64,000 nt of DNA from NCBI RefSeq assembly GCF_030656345.1, contig NZ_JAUSNR010000024.1:1-64000 (forward strand), in the 5' to 3' direction. A program made the position numbers and the translations under genes. Source of the stretch: Pseudotabrizicola sp. (GTDB lineage Bacteria; Pseudomonadota; Alphaproteobacteria; Rhodobacterales; Rhodobacteraceae). The notes beneath the pieces are model-generated. The model did no database searches and was not told where the DNA came from. It was given only the letters and a program-made list of their open reading frames with translations. Below, in pieces: positions 20,644-30,256 of this stretch; the first letter of the stretch is position 1, and each line of letters starts with the position of its first letter.

Positions 20644-22869
20644 ATGGCGCTAACAGTCACAGATCGGACACCGGACAGAACCTATGCGCCGGGCCAGACC
20701 GTCGGCGTGCTGATCACCGAGGCGCTGGGGCGCACAGGCCCCGGCGTGCTGGATTACCGCGCGCCGGAAGGCGGCTGCGGCGACGGCGATCTGGTCGAGG
20801 TGCCGCTGGGGCCGCGCAAAATTCTCGGTGTGGTCTGGGGTCCGGGGGAAGGCACCTATGATCCCGCCAAACTGCGCAGCGTGTCGCGCGTGCTGGATGC
20901 CCGCCCGATGCGGGCCGAATTGCGCAGTTTCCTGACCCGCGCTGCCGATTATACCCTGACCCCGCTGCCCGCCATGCTGCGCCTTGCCACCCGCGCGCCG
21001 GGGCTGATGTCGGGTGCCGCCACCCGCCGCGTCTACCGCCTTGCGGGGCCAGTGCCGAACCAGCTGACCGACGCCCGCTTCCGGGTGATCGAGGCGCTGC
21101 GCGATTACGGCGGTGCATCCGTGACGCTGGCCGAATTGACCGAAGCGGCGGGCTGCACCGCATCGGTGGTCAAGGGCCTTGTCGCCAAAGGCGTGCTGGC
21201 CGAAGAAGACGCGCCCAAAGACACCCCCTACCCGCCGCTGAACGCCAATGCCGATGGTCGTCTTGCGGGCGACCAGATCGCCGCAGGCGACGCACTGGTC
21301 GCAGCGGTGGACCGGGGCGATTACTCCTGCACCCTGCTGAAAGGCGTTACCGGATCAGGCAAAACCGAAGTCTACCTTGAGGCCGTCGCCGAATGCCTGC
21401 GCCAGCACCGGCAAGCCCTTGTCCTGCTGCCGGAAATCGCGCTGACCGCCGATTTCCTGACCCGCGTGCAGGCCCGCTTTGGCGCGCGGCCCGCCGAATG
21501 GCATTCCGGTGTGACCATGACCGAACGCCGACGCATGTGGCGCATGGTGGCCGAAGGGGGAGCGTCTTTCGTGGTGGGCGCACGTTCGGCCCTGTTCCTG
21601 CCGTTTCAGGATCTTGGCCTGATCGTGGTGGATGAAGAACACGACACCTCGTACAAGCAAGAGGAAGGCGTGCTGTATAACGCCCGCGACATGGCGGTGC
21701 TGCGCGGTGCCATTCAGGGTTGCCCGGTGGTCCTGGCCTCGGCCACGCCCAGCCTTGAATCCTGGGCCAATGCCGATGCCGGCAAATACCTGCGCCTGAA
21801 CCTCAGCGCCCGCTATGGCGCGGCGGAAATGCCTGAGATGCGCGCCATCGACATGCGGGGGGAATCGCTGAGCAATGACCGCTTCATCTCCCCCAGCCTT
21901 GCCGCCGCCGTCACTGACCGGGTGGCAAAGGGCGAACAGTCGCTGTTGTTCCTCAACCGCCGCGGATACGCCCCGATTACCCTTTGCCGCGCCTGCGGCC
22001 ATCAGGTCGGCTGCGACCATTGCGACGCGCGGATGGTAGAGCACCGCTTTCTCAAGCGCCTTGTCTGCCACCAGTGCGGGGCCACCAAACCCGTGCCCAC
22101 CACCTGCCCCGCCTGCAAGGTCGAGGGCAAGATGGCCGCCGTCGGCCCCGGCGTCGAGCGGCTGGCCGAAGAGGTCACCGCCCGTTTCCCCGATGCCCGC
22201 GTGGCGGTGCTGTCGTCTGACCTGTTCGGATCGGCCCGCACGCTGAAAGCGCAGATCGGGGTGATCGCAGAGGGCGGGGCAGATATCATCATCGGCACCC
22301 AGATTGTCGCCAAGGGCCACAACTTCCCCCTGCTGACCCTCGTCGGCGTCATAGACGCCGACCTCGGGTTGCAGGGGTCTGACCTGCGGGCAGCCGAGCG
22401 CACCTTTCAGCTGATGCGGCAGGTCGCGGGCCGCGCAGGCCGGGCCGAATTGCGCGGGACGGCGCTGCTGCAAACCCACCAGCCTGACCACCCGGTGATC
22501 CGCGCCATCCTTGGCGGCGATGAAGAGGCGTTCTGGAAGGCCGAAGCCGCCGAGCGACAGGCCGCAGGTGTGCCGCCCTATGGCCGGATGGCCGGCATCA
22601 TCCTGTCAGGCCCCGATGTGGCCCAAGTCTTTGATCTTGGCGGCGAACTCGCCCGCCGCGACGCCCCCCTGCGCCGGATCGGCGCGCAGGTCTTCGGCCC
22701 CGCCCCCGCCCCCATCGCCCGCGTCCGTGGCCGCCACCGGGTGCGGCTGCTGGTCAAGGCCGACAAGGGCACCAGCCTGCAGGCCGCGCTGTCGGATTGG
22801 GTGGCGCAGGTGAAGCTGCCCACCAATGTGCGGCTGGCGATCGACATTGATCCACAGAGTTTTTACTGA
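20644..22869 (+). CDS. priA: primosomal replication restart helicase PriA
   Basis: PriA restarts collapsed replication forks. The 741-residue protein has an N-terminal DNA-binding domain (TPDRTYAPGQTVGVL and GDLVEVPLGPRKILGVVWG). The helicase core carries Walker A GVTGSGKTEVYLEA near 235 and DEEH in VVDEEHDTSYKQEEG. A zinc-binding insertion has eight cysteines (CRACGHQVGCDHC ... CHQCG ... CPACK) near 440-490. Helicase motifs IVAKGHNFPLLTLVGV and RVAGRAGR-like QVAGRAGRAELRG follow. ATG at 20644 is used; GTG three bases earlier is an alternative. Confidence 0.97.
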   Translation: MALTVTDRTPDRTYAPGQTVGVLITEALGRTGPGVLDYRAPEGGCGDGDLVEVPLGPRKILGVVWGPGEGTYDPAKLRSVSRVLDARPMRAELRSFLTRAADYTLTPLPAMLRLATRAPGLMSGAATRRVYRLAGPVPNQLTDARFRVIEALRDYGGASVTLAELTEAAGCTASVVKGLVAKGVLAEEDAPKDTPYPPLNANADGRLAGDQIAAGDALVAAVDRGDYSCTLLKGVTGSGKTEVYLEAVAECLRQHRQALVLLPEIALTADFLTRVQARFGARPAEWHSGVTMTERRRMWRMVAEGGASFVVGARSALFLPFQDLGLIVVDEEHDTSYKQEEGVLYNARDMAVLRGAIQGCPVVLASATPSLESWANADAGKYLRLNLSARYGAAEMPEMRAIDMRGESLSNDRFISPSLAAAVTDRVAKGEQSLLFLNRRGYAPITLCRACGHQVGCDHCDARMVEHRFLKRLVCHQCGATKPVPTTCPACKVEGKMAAVGPGVERLAEEVTARFPDARVAVLSSDLFGSARTLKAQIGVIAEGGADIIIGTQIVAKGHNFPLLTLVGVIDADLGLQGSDLRAAERTFQLMRQVAGRAGRAELRGTALLQTHQPDHPVIRAILGGDEEAFWKAEAAERQAAGVPPYGRMAGIILSGPDVAQVFDLGGELARRDAPLRRIGAQVFGPAPAPIARVRGRHRVRLLVKADKGTSLQAALSDWVAQVKLPTNVRLAIDIDPQSFY

Positions 22870-22892
22870 CGCGGTTGCGCAGTCTGCTGAGT

Positions 22893-22936
22893 GCGGGAGC
22901 GCTCCGCGCGGGAGTATTTGGAAAAGGTGCAATGCC
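22893..22936. repeat. GGAGTATTTG repeat element after priA
   Basis: A small palindrome (GGAGCGCTCC) is followed by GCGCGGGAGTATTTGGAAAAGGTGCAATGCC. The second half matches the right arm of the element at 57180-57263 and the inverse of 5889-5922. It lies between convergent priA and the LysE gene and probably marks transcript ends. Confidence 0.55.
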
Positions 22937-23013
22937 ATAGGGCACGCCCTTGCTGCGGTGTAGGACGCCAGCTGATCCGTGCGGGGCGCTGTGCCGCTGG
23001 CTGGCGCTGCAGT

Positions 23014-23655
23014 TTATCGTTGCTGAAAGGCCAGCCGCAGGCCGAGCGCGCAATACAGCGTGCCGATCACCTTGCCCTGCCAGCGCTGAATCCCCGGGTG
23101 GCGCTGCAGGGCACCGCTGATCGTGCCGGCGCAGGCAGCCACCAGCAGCGTCGCCGCCGTTCCGACCCCTACAAACAACAGGCCCAGCACCAGCAGTTGC
23201 AGCGCGACATTGCCTTGGGCGGGCACCACGAATTGCGGCAGGAAGGCAAGGAAGAACATGGCAGATTTCGGGTTCAGCACCTCGGCCAGACAGGCCTGCC
23301 GGAAGGCGGCAGCGGGCGTGATGGGGGTCACCGGCTGCTGACCCACCCTATGCTGACCCGGTGCAGGTGCCTTTTCCAGCAGGCTGCGCAGCCCGATATA
23401 GATCAGATAGCCTGCGCCCAGCAGCTTTATCACCATGAAAGCCTGGGCCGAGGCCATGATCACCGCCGAAACGCCGACCACTGCCAGCACGGTATGGATC
23501 ACATCACCAAAGCCGATGCCAAGGCTGGTCGCCACCCCGGCCCGGGTGCCCGAAGTGCTGGCCCGCGCCAGCGTCAGCAGGATCGACGGGCCGGGAAAGA
23601 ACACAAAGCCGACCAGCACTGCCAGATAGGTCATCAGCATTGTCAGCTCCGGCAT
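23014..23655 (-). CDS. LysE family amino-acid exporter
   Basis: The 213-residue product has about six membrane segments and the LysE/RhtB signatures FVFFPGPSILLTLARAST near 15-35, GFGDVIHTVLAVVGVSA, and QACLAEVLNPKSAMFFLAFLPQFV near 120. Such proteins export amino acids or related compounds; the substrate is unknown. Several Met codons cluster at the start, and MPELTMLMTYL at 23655 was chosen. It stands at the end of the dcw cluster on the same strand, 188 bases after murD, where ftsW would be expected. Confidence 0.85.
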   Translation of the reverse strand: MPELTMLMTYLAVLVGFVFFPGPSILLTLARASTSGTRAGVATSLGIGFGDVIHTVLAVVGVSAVIMASAQAFMVIKLLGAGYLIYIGLRSLLEKAPAPGQHRVGQQPVTPITPAAAFRQACLAEVLNPKSAMFFLAFLPQFVVPAQGNVALQLLVLGLLFVGVGTAATLLVAACAGTISGALQRHPGIQRWQGKVIGTLYCALGLRLAFQQR

Positions 23656-23843
23656 CTTTGCCCCCGTCATCCGCGCGCATGGTCTGCAGGGTATGCTATG
23701 AAACAGACCGCCAGACTGCAATCAATTCGTGAAACCTGTCGCAAGATCAAAAGTCCAACCCATTGATATTCCTCAATCGACTGTCTTCCCCCTGTGTTGC
23801 ACCCGGGGCCACCCGCAGGCCTGAGCCGCCCCTGAACGCCCCG

Positions 23844-25256
23844 TCAGTCCCCGGCAGTTCCGGTCACCGCCTTCACCTGCGCCATGAAATCCTCACCCCG
23901 TTTTTCAAAGTTGGGGTACTGGTCGAAACTGGCCGCCGCCGGGGCCAGCAGCACCACCTCACCCGGTACCGCCTCCTCCGCCGCGCGGGCCACTGCCTGT
24001 GCCATGGTCCCGCAGATCTCATGCGGGGTGTCGCCCAGTTGCAGGGCAAAGTCGCGGGCCGAGTGGCCGATCAGATAGGCCTTCACCACCGGGCCAAGGA
24101 ACGGCTGCAACGCGGCGATCCCGCCGTCCTTGCCCATGCCCCCCGCAATCCAGCGGATCGCCGGAAAGGCCTGCAAGGCCTTGGCCGCGCTGTCCACATT
24201 GGTGGCCTTCGAATCGTTGATGAAGCGCACGCCGCCGCGCTCTCCCACCAGCTGGCTGCGGTGCGGCAGCCCGGCGAAGGTGGCGAACGCCCCTTCAATC
24301 AGCTTGGGCGCGATGCCCAGGGCGCGGGCTGCCGCATAGGCGGCGCAGGCGTTCTGGTGGTTGTGGGCACCGGGCAGGCCCGGGACCTCGCGCAGGTCAA
24401 TGCTGGCCACCTGCCGCCCCTTGCGCCATTCCGACAGGAAGCCCTTGCGGGCAAAGACGCTCCACCCGAACTGGTCCAGCTTCTGGCCGGACGAGATCCG
24501 GATCACCCGGTCATCCAGCGGGCCCATGCCCATCTGATTGGCCAGAAACTGGCCCTCCACCTCATCCACCCCGATCACCGCGCGATCGGGGCCGCCTTCG
24601 GCAAACAGCCGCCGCTTGGCCGCGAAATAGCCCCCCATGCCGTGGTGCCGGTCCAGATGGTCGGGCGACAGGTTGGTGAAGACCGCCACATCCGGGGTCA
24701 GCGCGCGGGCCAGATCGGTCTGATAGCTGGACAGTTCCAGCACCACCACCTCGCCATCCTGCGCCGGGTCGATCGACAGCACCCCCTTGCCGATGTTGCC
24801 CGCCATCTGCACGGGGCGGCCCGCGACCTCCAGAATGTGGTGGATCAGAGCCGTGGTGGTGGATTTGCCGTTCGATCCGGTCACGCAGACCACGCGGGGC
24901 ATGGTCTCAAACTCCTCCCAGTCCGAGGCGGCAAAGCTGCGAAAGAACAGGCCGATGTCATTGTCGACCGGCACCCCCGCCTCCAGCGCGCGGGCGAGGA
25001 TCTTGTGGGGGGCGGGGTAGAGATGCGGGATGCCAGGGCTGGTGATCAGGCAGGCCACCCCGTCGAAGGCGCCCGCGCGCGACAGATCGGTAAGGGTGAA
25101 GCCCTCTGCCTCGGCTGTTGCCCGCGCCTCGGGGCTGTCGTCCCACAGCAGCGGTCGTGCCTCCCCCGCGATCAGCGCGCGGGCGGTGGCGAGGCCGGAA
25201 CGGCCGAGGCCCAGAACGGCGACCTTTGCGCCTGCGTAGCCCTTGACTGGAATCAT
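23844..25256 (-). CDS. murD: UDP-N-acetylmuramoylalanine-D-glutamate ligase MurD
   Basis: MurD adds D-glutamate to UDP-MurNAc-L-Ala in the cytoplasmic phase of peptidoglycan synthesis. The 470-residue protein has the N-terminal [17 protein letters not shown] (UDP-binding). The ATP loop [20 protein letters not shown] is near 115. [14 protein letters not shown] is near 190 and [20 protein letters not shown] near 290, with the C-terminal [17 protein letters not shown] near 325. It is separated from mraY by the DUF2161 gene and a 277-base gap, unlike the tight spacing upstream. No ftsW-murG-murC follow. Confidence 0.97.
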   Translation of the reverse strand: MIPVKGYAGAKVAVLGLGRSGLATARALIAGEARPLLWDDSPEARATAEAEGFTLTDLSRAGAFDGVACLITSPGIPHLYPAPHKILARALEAGVPVDNDIGLFFRSFAASDWEEFETMPRVVCVTGSNGKSTTTALIHHILEVAGRPVQMAGNIGKGVLSIDPAQDGEVVVLELSSYQTDLARALTPDVAVFTNLSPDHLDRHHGMGGYFAAKRRLFAEGGPDRAVIGVDEVEGQFLANQMGMGPLDDRVIRISSGQKLDQFGWSVFARKGFLSEWRKGRQVASIDLREVPGLPGAHNHQNACAAYAAARALGIAPKLIEGAFATFAGLPHRSQLVGERGGVRFINDSKATNVDSAAKALQAFPAIRWIAGGMGKDGGIAALQPFLGPVVKAYLIGHSARDFALQLGDTPHEICGTMAQAVARAAEEAVPGEVVLLAPAAASFDQYPNFEKRGEDFMAQVKAVTGTAGD

Positions 25257-25280
25257 ATGCCGCCCCTTCTGAATTGACCC

Positions 25281-25943
25281 TCACCCGATAGGGGATGGCG
25301 GCCCATCTTGGAAGAGGGCGGCTTTGCCTGCGGGGGACAGCGTGTAGCGGCCCTTGGCCGGGTGGTCGAACCAGCCGTAGTGATTGTCGCGCAGGATCGC
25401 GCCTGCCCGCGCGATCCCGGTGGCCTTGGCCAGTGCCGCCGGGCTGGTGCCTTCGGGCAGGACACTCAGGGCGGCGGCGAGGCGCAGGGCGTCCTGACGG
25501 TAGGCGGTCATCCGTTTGACCCGGGTGGTGCCACCGGTGTTGGGGTCGCCCTGCCGCTTGTGGAACTCGCGCAGCAGGCGGGCGGCTTTGGCGGCGTTCT
25601 TGCGGGGTTGATAGGGGCCGGGATCAAGGTGCGGTTCGACCCGGCCGTCGTGGATGGTCAGCAGGCCGAGACCGAGCCGGCGCAAAAGGGCGGTCAGGTC
25701 GCGGTAGCGATGGGTCCATTTTGCGGGCTGGGGCACGGCGAGGTAGACGTGGTCAAACAGCCCCTGCCGCGCCACCCCCTGCAGGATCAGGGGCAGGTTG
25801 AGGGCGGTTTTCAGCTCGACGATCACCGGAGGGTCCGGGTCGCGGCAGGCCATCACATCCGCCGCCCCGACCTCGGCCTTGACGGTATAGCCCTGCGCTT
25901 CGAGGAAGGCTTTGACGGGGAGGTAGAGGTCAGCTTCGCGCAA
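25281..25943 (-). CDS. DUF2161 family putative PD-(D/E)XK-type protein
   Basis: The 220-residue product shows a nuclease-like core near the N-terminus: an early Glu in MREADLYLPVKAFLEAQGY, then GAADVMACRD and VIVELKTALNLPLILQG. This matches the (E)...D...ExK pattern of PD-(D/E)XK phosphodiesterases. The C-terminal half looks like a winged helix (YRQDALRLAAALSVL ... ILRDNHYGWFDHPAKGRYTLSPAG), ending in a typical DUF2161 tail. Translation appears to start with TTG at 25943. It lies 25 bases upstream of murD and inside the dcw cluster. The function is unknown, and nuclease activity is inference. Confidence 0.8.
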   Translation of the reverse strand: MREADLYLPVKAFLEAQGYTVKAEVGAADVMACRDPDPPVIVELKTALNLPLILQGVARQGLFDHVYLAVPQPAKWTHRYRDLTALLRRLGLGLLTIHDGRVEPHLDPGPYQPRKNAAKAARLLREFHKRQGDPNTGGTTRVKRMTAYRQDALRLAAALSVLPEGTSPAALAKATGIARAGAILRDNHYGWFDHPAKGRYTLSPAGKAALFQDGPPSPIG

Positions 25944-26104
25944 GGGGTGTCCACTGTGTTACAGGGATGCGGGATCAATGATATCAAGGGTTTGGGTTTT
26001 TGATGTTAAGAAAATTTAATGATTGGGGAGACAAAGCGGGCCGGGTCCGTGGGGAAAGGATGGCGGGTTTGATGGGGGGTTGCAAGGGTCGGGGGCAAGG
26101 GTGG

Positions 26105-26124
26105 CGGGGTGAACCCCACCCTAC
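26105..26124. repeat. single copy of the GTAGGGTGGGGTTCACCCC repeat
   Basis: CGGGGTGAACCCCACCCTAC matches the right arm of the pair at 3248-3267 with one change. It lies in the 277-base gap 25944-26220 between the DUF2161 gene and mraY. That gap also holds an A/T-rich stretch near 26000 and no gene. Confidence 0.6.
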
Positions 26125-26220
26125 GGCGGTTGTCTGGATGCGCCATTCAGGTGGGTGGTTCCGGGGCAAAGCCCCGGGTTCACCCACCTTGGGGTGGCAG
26201 TCGGGCTGCCGGTGTACTGG

Positions 26221-27303
26221 CTACCGTACCTTCAGAGTTGCCAGACCGATCAGCGCGAGGATCAGGCTGATGATCCAGAAGCGGATCACGATCTGGGGTT
26301 CGGCCCAGCCTTTCTTTTCGAAATGGTGGTGGATCGGGGCCATCAGGAACACGCGTTTGCCGGTGCTTTTGAAGTAGAGCACCTGGATGATGACTGACAG
26401 CGCCTCGACCACGAACAGGCCGCCGACGATGGCGAGGACGATTTCGTGCTTGGTGCAGACCGCGATGGCCCCCAGCGCTCCGCCAAGGGCGAGGCTGCCG
26501 GTGTCGCCCATGAACACCGCTGCCGGGGGGGCGTTGTACCACAGAAAGCCCATGCCGCCGCCGAACAGGGCGGCGCAGAAGATCAGCAGTTCGCCGGTGC
26601 CGGGCACGAAGTGGACACCCAGATAGGTGGTGTAATTGAAGTTGCCGACCACATAGGCGATCACGCCAAAGGTGCCTGCCGCGATCATTACCGGCATGAT
26701 GGCAAGGCCGTCCAGCCCGTCGGTCAGGTTCACCGCATTGGCAGAGCCGACGATGACGATCATCCCGAAGGGGATGAAAAAGAACGACATGTTCAGCAGC
26801 AGGTCTTTCAGGAAGGGAAAGGCCAGCTGGCTGGTCAGTTCAGGCGGGTGGAAGCTGGCGGCGGCGAAGGTGGCGAGCGCCGCGATCACCAGACCGGCGG
26901 AAAAGCGGACCTTGCCCGAGACGCCCTTTGTGGTCTGTTTGGTGACCTTGGCATAATCATCGGCAAAGCCGATCAGGCCGAATGCAAGGGTGACCAGCAG
27001 CACGATCCAGACATAGGGGTTGTCGAGCCGCGCCCAGAGCAGGGTGGAAAACAACAGCGCCGACAGGATCAGGAGGCCGCCCATGGTGGGGGTGCCGGCC
27101 TTGATGAAATGCGAGGCCGGGCCGTCATCGCGGATCGGCTGGCCCTTGCCCTGCTTGCGGCGCAGGATGTTGATCAGCGGCTGACCGAACATGAAGCCAA
27201 AGACCAGCGCCGTCAGGAAGGCGCCGCCGGCGCGGAAGGTAATGTAGCGGAAGAGGTTGAAAACATCGCCCCCCCCGGAAAACTCGGTCAGCAGATACAG
27301 CAT
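26221..27303 (-). CDS. mraY: phospho-N-acetylmuramoyl-pentapeptide transferase MraY
   Basis: MraY moves phospho-MurNAc-pentapeptide to undecaprenyl phosphate, making lipid I at the inner membrane. The 360-residue protein has about ten membrane segments. Catalytic motifs are [12 protein letters not shown] near 115, [16 protein letters not shown] near 190, GAPP-like [21 protein letters not shown] near 260, and [19 protein letters not shown] near 325. Its start directly abuts the murF stop. Part of the leftward dcw operon. Confidence 0.97.
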   Translation of the reverse strand: MLYLLTEFSGGGDVFNLFRYITFRAGGAFLTALVFGFMFGQPLINILRRKQGKGQPIRDDGPASHFIKAGTPTMGGLLILSALLFSTLLWARLDNPYVWIVLLVTLAFGLIGFADDYAKVTKQTTKGVSGKVRFSAGLVIAALATFAAASFHPPELTSQLAFPFLKDLLLNMSFFFIPFGMIVIVGSANAVNLTDGLDGLAIMPVMIAAGTFGVIAYVVGNFNYTTYLGVHFVPGTGELLIFCAALFGGGMGFLWYNAPPAAVFMGDTGSLALGGALGAIAVCTKHEIVLAIVGGLFVVEALSVIIQVLYFKSTGKRVFLMAPIHHHFEKKGWAEPQIVIRFWIISLILALIGLATLKVR

Positions 27304-28752
27304 TCAGGCGGTCCCTTCTGTTGGGGCGTTGCCTTGGCCCATTTTGCGCAGGGCGTCAACGACGAGGCTGACCTTTGATCCCTTTGAGCCTTTGACGAGA
27401 ATGATATCGCCTGCGTCCACCAGCTGGCGGGCGTGGGCGGCGAGGTCGGGGGCGGTTTCCGCCCATTCGCCGCGCTGTGCACGCGGGAGGGCGGCGTGCA
27501 GGGCGCGCATACGTGGGCCGACGCAATGGATGGTGTGGATGGCATCCAGCCCCGGATGGCGGGCGATGGCGGCGTGCAGGGCGGTCTCGGACGGGCCAAG
27601 CTCCAGCATGTCGCCAAGGATGGCGATGCGGCGGCCCTGCCCCACCCGGCCAACGCCGTTTTCGGGCTGTGCGGCGATGAGGACATCGAGGCTGGCGGCC
27701 ATAGACGCGGGATTGGCGTTGAACGCGTCGTCAATCAGCTGAAAGCTGGTTTCATCAACACGGTCAAGCTGGATGGTTTCGCGGGTCCCACGCCCGGCAG
27801 GGGGCTGCCAGTTGCCGATGTCGCAGGCGGCCAGTGCCGGATCACACCCCAGCGCATCGGCGACGGCGAGCGCGCCAAGCGCGTTGAGTGCGAAATGCCT
27901 GCCGGGGGTGCGGACCTTGAACAGCAGGGGCGTGCCGTTGCGGGTGGCGCGGATGACGGTGGCGTCCTCGGTGATATCGGCGTGATCCATATGATAGTGC
28001 GCGCCGGGGGCGGTGCCGAACAGGACCGCCCTGGCACCGCTGGCGGCGGCTTTGGCCAGCAGGATGGGGGTGGTCGGCAAATCGGCGTTCAGAATCGCGG
28101 TACCGCCGGGCAGCAGGCCATCGATGATGGCGGCTTTTTCATGCGCGATGGCGTCGACATCCGGGAACGCCTCCAGATGCGCAGGGGCGACGATGGTGAT
28201 CAGGATCACATGTGGCTGCGCCATACGGGCGAGCGGGGCGATTTCGCCGGGGTGGCTCATGCCGATTTCGATCACCGCAAAATCGGTGTCTGCGGGCATG
28301 CGGGCAAGGGTCAGCGGCACGCCCCAGTGGTTGTTATAGCTGGCCTCGGCCGCGTGAACGTGGCCCTGCCCGCCAAGGATGGCGCGCAGCATGTCCTTGG
28401 TGCTGGTCTTGCCGACCGATCCGGTGACGCCGACGACCCTGGCACGGGTGCGGGCACGGGCAAAGGTGCCGAGATGTTCAAGCGCTTGCAGCACGTCCGG
28501 GACGATCAGCAGCGGGGCGTCTTTGGCGACGCCTTCGGGGCGGTGGGTCACGAGGGCGCTCGCGGCCCCTTTTTTCAGGGCCTGCGCTACGAAATCATGG
28601 CCGTCGCGCGCGTCCTTGAGGGCCACGAACAGGTCGCCCGATTGCAGGGTTCGCGTGTCGATCGACACGCCGCTGGCCTGCCATGCGGCGGTGGTGCTGC
28701 CGCCGGTGGCCGTCACGGCATCGGCAGAGGTCCAGAGCGGTGCGGGGGCCAT
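27304..28752 (-). CDS. murF: UDP-N-acetylmuramoyl-tripeptide-D-alanyl-D-alanine ligase MurF
   Basis: MurF adds D-Ala-D-Ala to complete the pentapeptide precursor. The 482-residue protein has the N-terminal VSIDTRTLQSGDLFVALKDARDGH near 30, the ATP loop VVGVTGSVGKTSTKDML near 107, ASYNNHWGVPLTLARM near 135, IGMSHPGEI, and a late FQLIDDAFNANPASMAASLD near 335. Its ATG overlaps the murE stop by one base and its stop abuts the mraY start. The repeated overlaps indicate one translationally coupled operon. Confidence 0.97.
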   Translation of the reverse strand: MAPAPLWTSADAVTATGGSTTAAWQASGVSIDTRTLQSGDLFVALKDARDGHDFVAQALKKGAASALVTHRPEGVAKDAPLLIVPDVLQALEHLGTFARARTRARVVGVTGSVGKTSTKDMLRAILGGQGHVHAAEASYNNHWGVPLTLARMPADTDFAVIEIGMSHPGEIAPLARMAQPHVILITIVAPAHLEAFPDVDAIAHEKAAIIDGLLPGGTAILNADLPTTPILLAKAAASGARAVLFGTAPGAHYHMDHADITEDATVIRATRNGTPLLFKVRTPGRHFALNALGALAVADALGCDPALAACDIGNWQPPAGRGTRETIQLDRVDETSFQLIDDAFNANPASMAASLDVLIAAQPENGVGRVGQGRRIAILGDMLELGPSETALHAAIARHPGLDAIHTIHCVGPRMRALHAALPRAQRGEWAETAPDLAAHARQLVDAGDIILVKGSKGSKVSLVVDALRKMGQGNAPTEGTA

Positions 28753-30245
28753 CAGATCACCCCGTCGAGGGCGGCGACGGCGACGCTGGCCTGTTCGACA
28801 TCATCGAACGGGTAGACCTGCCCGGCGATGGTCTGGCCGGTTTCGTGCCCCTTGCCCGCGATCAGCAGGGCGTCGCCCGGTTGCAGGGCATCGACGCCGC
28901 GCAGGATGGCTTCGGCGCGGTCGCCGACCTCGGTCGCGTCGGGACAGGCGGCCATGATGGCGGCGCGGATGCTGGCGGGGTCTTCAGAGCGGGGGTTGTC
29001 ATCGGTGACGTAGAGCACATCGGCATGAGCCGCGGCGGCTGCCCCCATGAGGGGGCGCTTGCTGGTATCGCGGTCGCCGCCTGCCCCGAAGACGATGATG
29101 ATACGGCCCATGACATGCGGGCGCAGGGCGCGCAGGGCGGTTTCAATCGCGTCGGGCGTGTGGGCGTAATCGACATAGACCGCAGCACCGTTGCTGCGGG
29201 TGGCGGCAAGCTGCATGCGGCCGCGCACGCCGGTCAGTTTCGGCAGGGTAGCGAAGACCGCTTGCGGGTCATCGCCCGAGGCGATGGCGAGGCCCGCCGC
29301 AAGGGCCACGTTTTCCGCCTGAAACCCGCCGACAAGGTTCAGGCGGGTCATGTGGGGCTGACCTTGCCACGCAAAGCGCAGGTCCTGTCCGGTGGCATCA
29401 TAGCGTTGGGACAAAAGGCGCAGGTCTGCGCCCTGTCCGTGGCCGATGGTCATGGTCGGCAGACCGCGATCCAGACACAGCGTCACGATATCAGACCCAT
29501 GCGCGCCGTTCAGGTTGACCACGGCCACCGCGTCATCGGGCAAGAGGCGGGTGAACAGGGCGGCTTTGGCCTGCAGATAGGCCTCCATCGTGTGGTGATA
29601 GTCCAGATGATCCTGCGTCAGGTTGGTGAACCCGGCAGCACACAGGCGCACGCCGTCCATCCGGCGCTGGTCGAGGCCATGAGACGAGGCCTCCATCGCG
29701 CCATGGGTCACGCCTGCGCCTGCGGCCTGCGCCAGCATGGCGTGCAGGGTGATGGCGTCTGGCGTGGTGTGGGCCGAGGGCGCGGTCCATGCGCCCTCTA
29801 CCCCGGTGGTGCCGATGTTGATGGCGGGATGGTCCAGCGCTTCCCAGATCTGGCGGGTGAATGTGGCGACAGAGGTTTTGCCATTGGTGCCGGTGACGGC
29901 CACCATGCGGGCGGGTTGGTCCATGAACCACAGGCTGGCGGCGCGGGCCAAGGCCTCGCGCGCGTCTTCGACGACCACGACGGGGGTAGGCCCTGCGGGC
30001 AGCAGGCGGGCCCCGGCGGCGTCGGTGAGGATGGCGGCGGCCCCCTGGTCTATCGCAGTGGCGGCAAAACTTGCGCCGTGCACCCGGCTGCCGGGCAGCG
30101 CGGCAAAGAGAAAGCCGGGCTGCACCGCCCGGCTGTCGACCGTAAGGCCGATGATGACCGGGTTTGCCCCGGCCCGGGGCGTCAGTCCCAGATCTGCCAG
30201 TGTCGCGCGGCGGGTTGCGCGCGGATTTGCCCGGTGCGGTGCCAT
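28752..30245 (-). CDS. murE: UDP-N-acetylmuramoyl-tripeptide synthetase MurE
   Basis: MurE adds the third residue (meso-diaminopimelate in proteobacteria) to UDP-MurNAc-dipeptide. The 497-residue protein has GLTVDSRAVQPGFLFAALPG near 35, the ATP loop MVAVTGTNGKTSVATFTRQI near 115, GAMEASSHGLDQRRMDGV near 180, and FTNLTQDHLDYHHTMEAYL. The diaminopimelate-specific DDNPRSEDPASIRA is near 415. The gene follows ftsI by 11 bases and overlaps murF. Confidence 0.97.
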   Translation of the reverse strand: MAPHRANPRATRRATLADLGLTPRAGANPVIIGLTVDSRAVQPGFLFAALPGSRVHGASFAATAIDQGAAAILTDAAGARLLPAGPTPVVVVEDAREALARAASLWFMDQPARMVAVTGTNGKTSVATFTRQIWEALDHPAINIGTTGVEGAWTAPSAHTTPDAITLHAMLAQAAGAGVTHGAMEASSHGLDQRRMDGVRLCAAGFTNLTQDHLDYHHTMEAYLQAKAALFTRLLPDDAVAVVNLNGAHGSDIVTLCLDRGLPTMTIGHGQGADLRLLSQRYDATGQDLRFAWQGQPHMTRLNLVGGFQAENVALAAGLAIASGDDPQAVFATLPKLTGVRGRMQLAATRSNGAAVYVDYAHTPDAIETALRALRPHVMGRIIIVFGAGGDRDTSKRPLMGAAAAAHADVLYVTDDNPRSEDPASIRAAIMAACPDATEVGDRAEAILRGVDALQPGDALLIAGKGHETGQTIAGQVYPFDDVEQASVAVAALDGVI

Positions 30246-30256
30246 GTCATGTTCCC

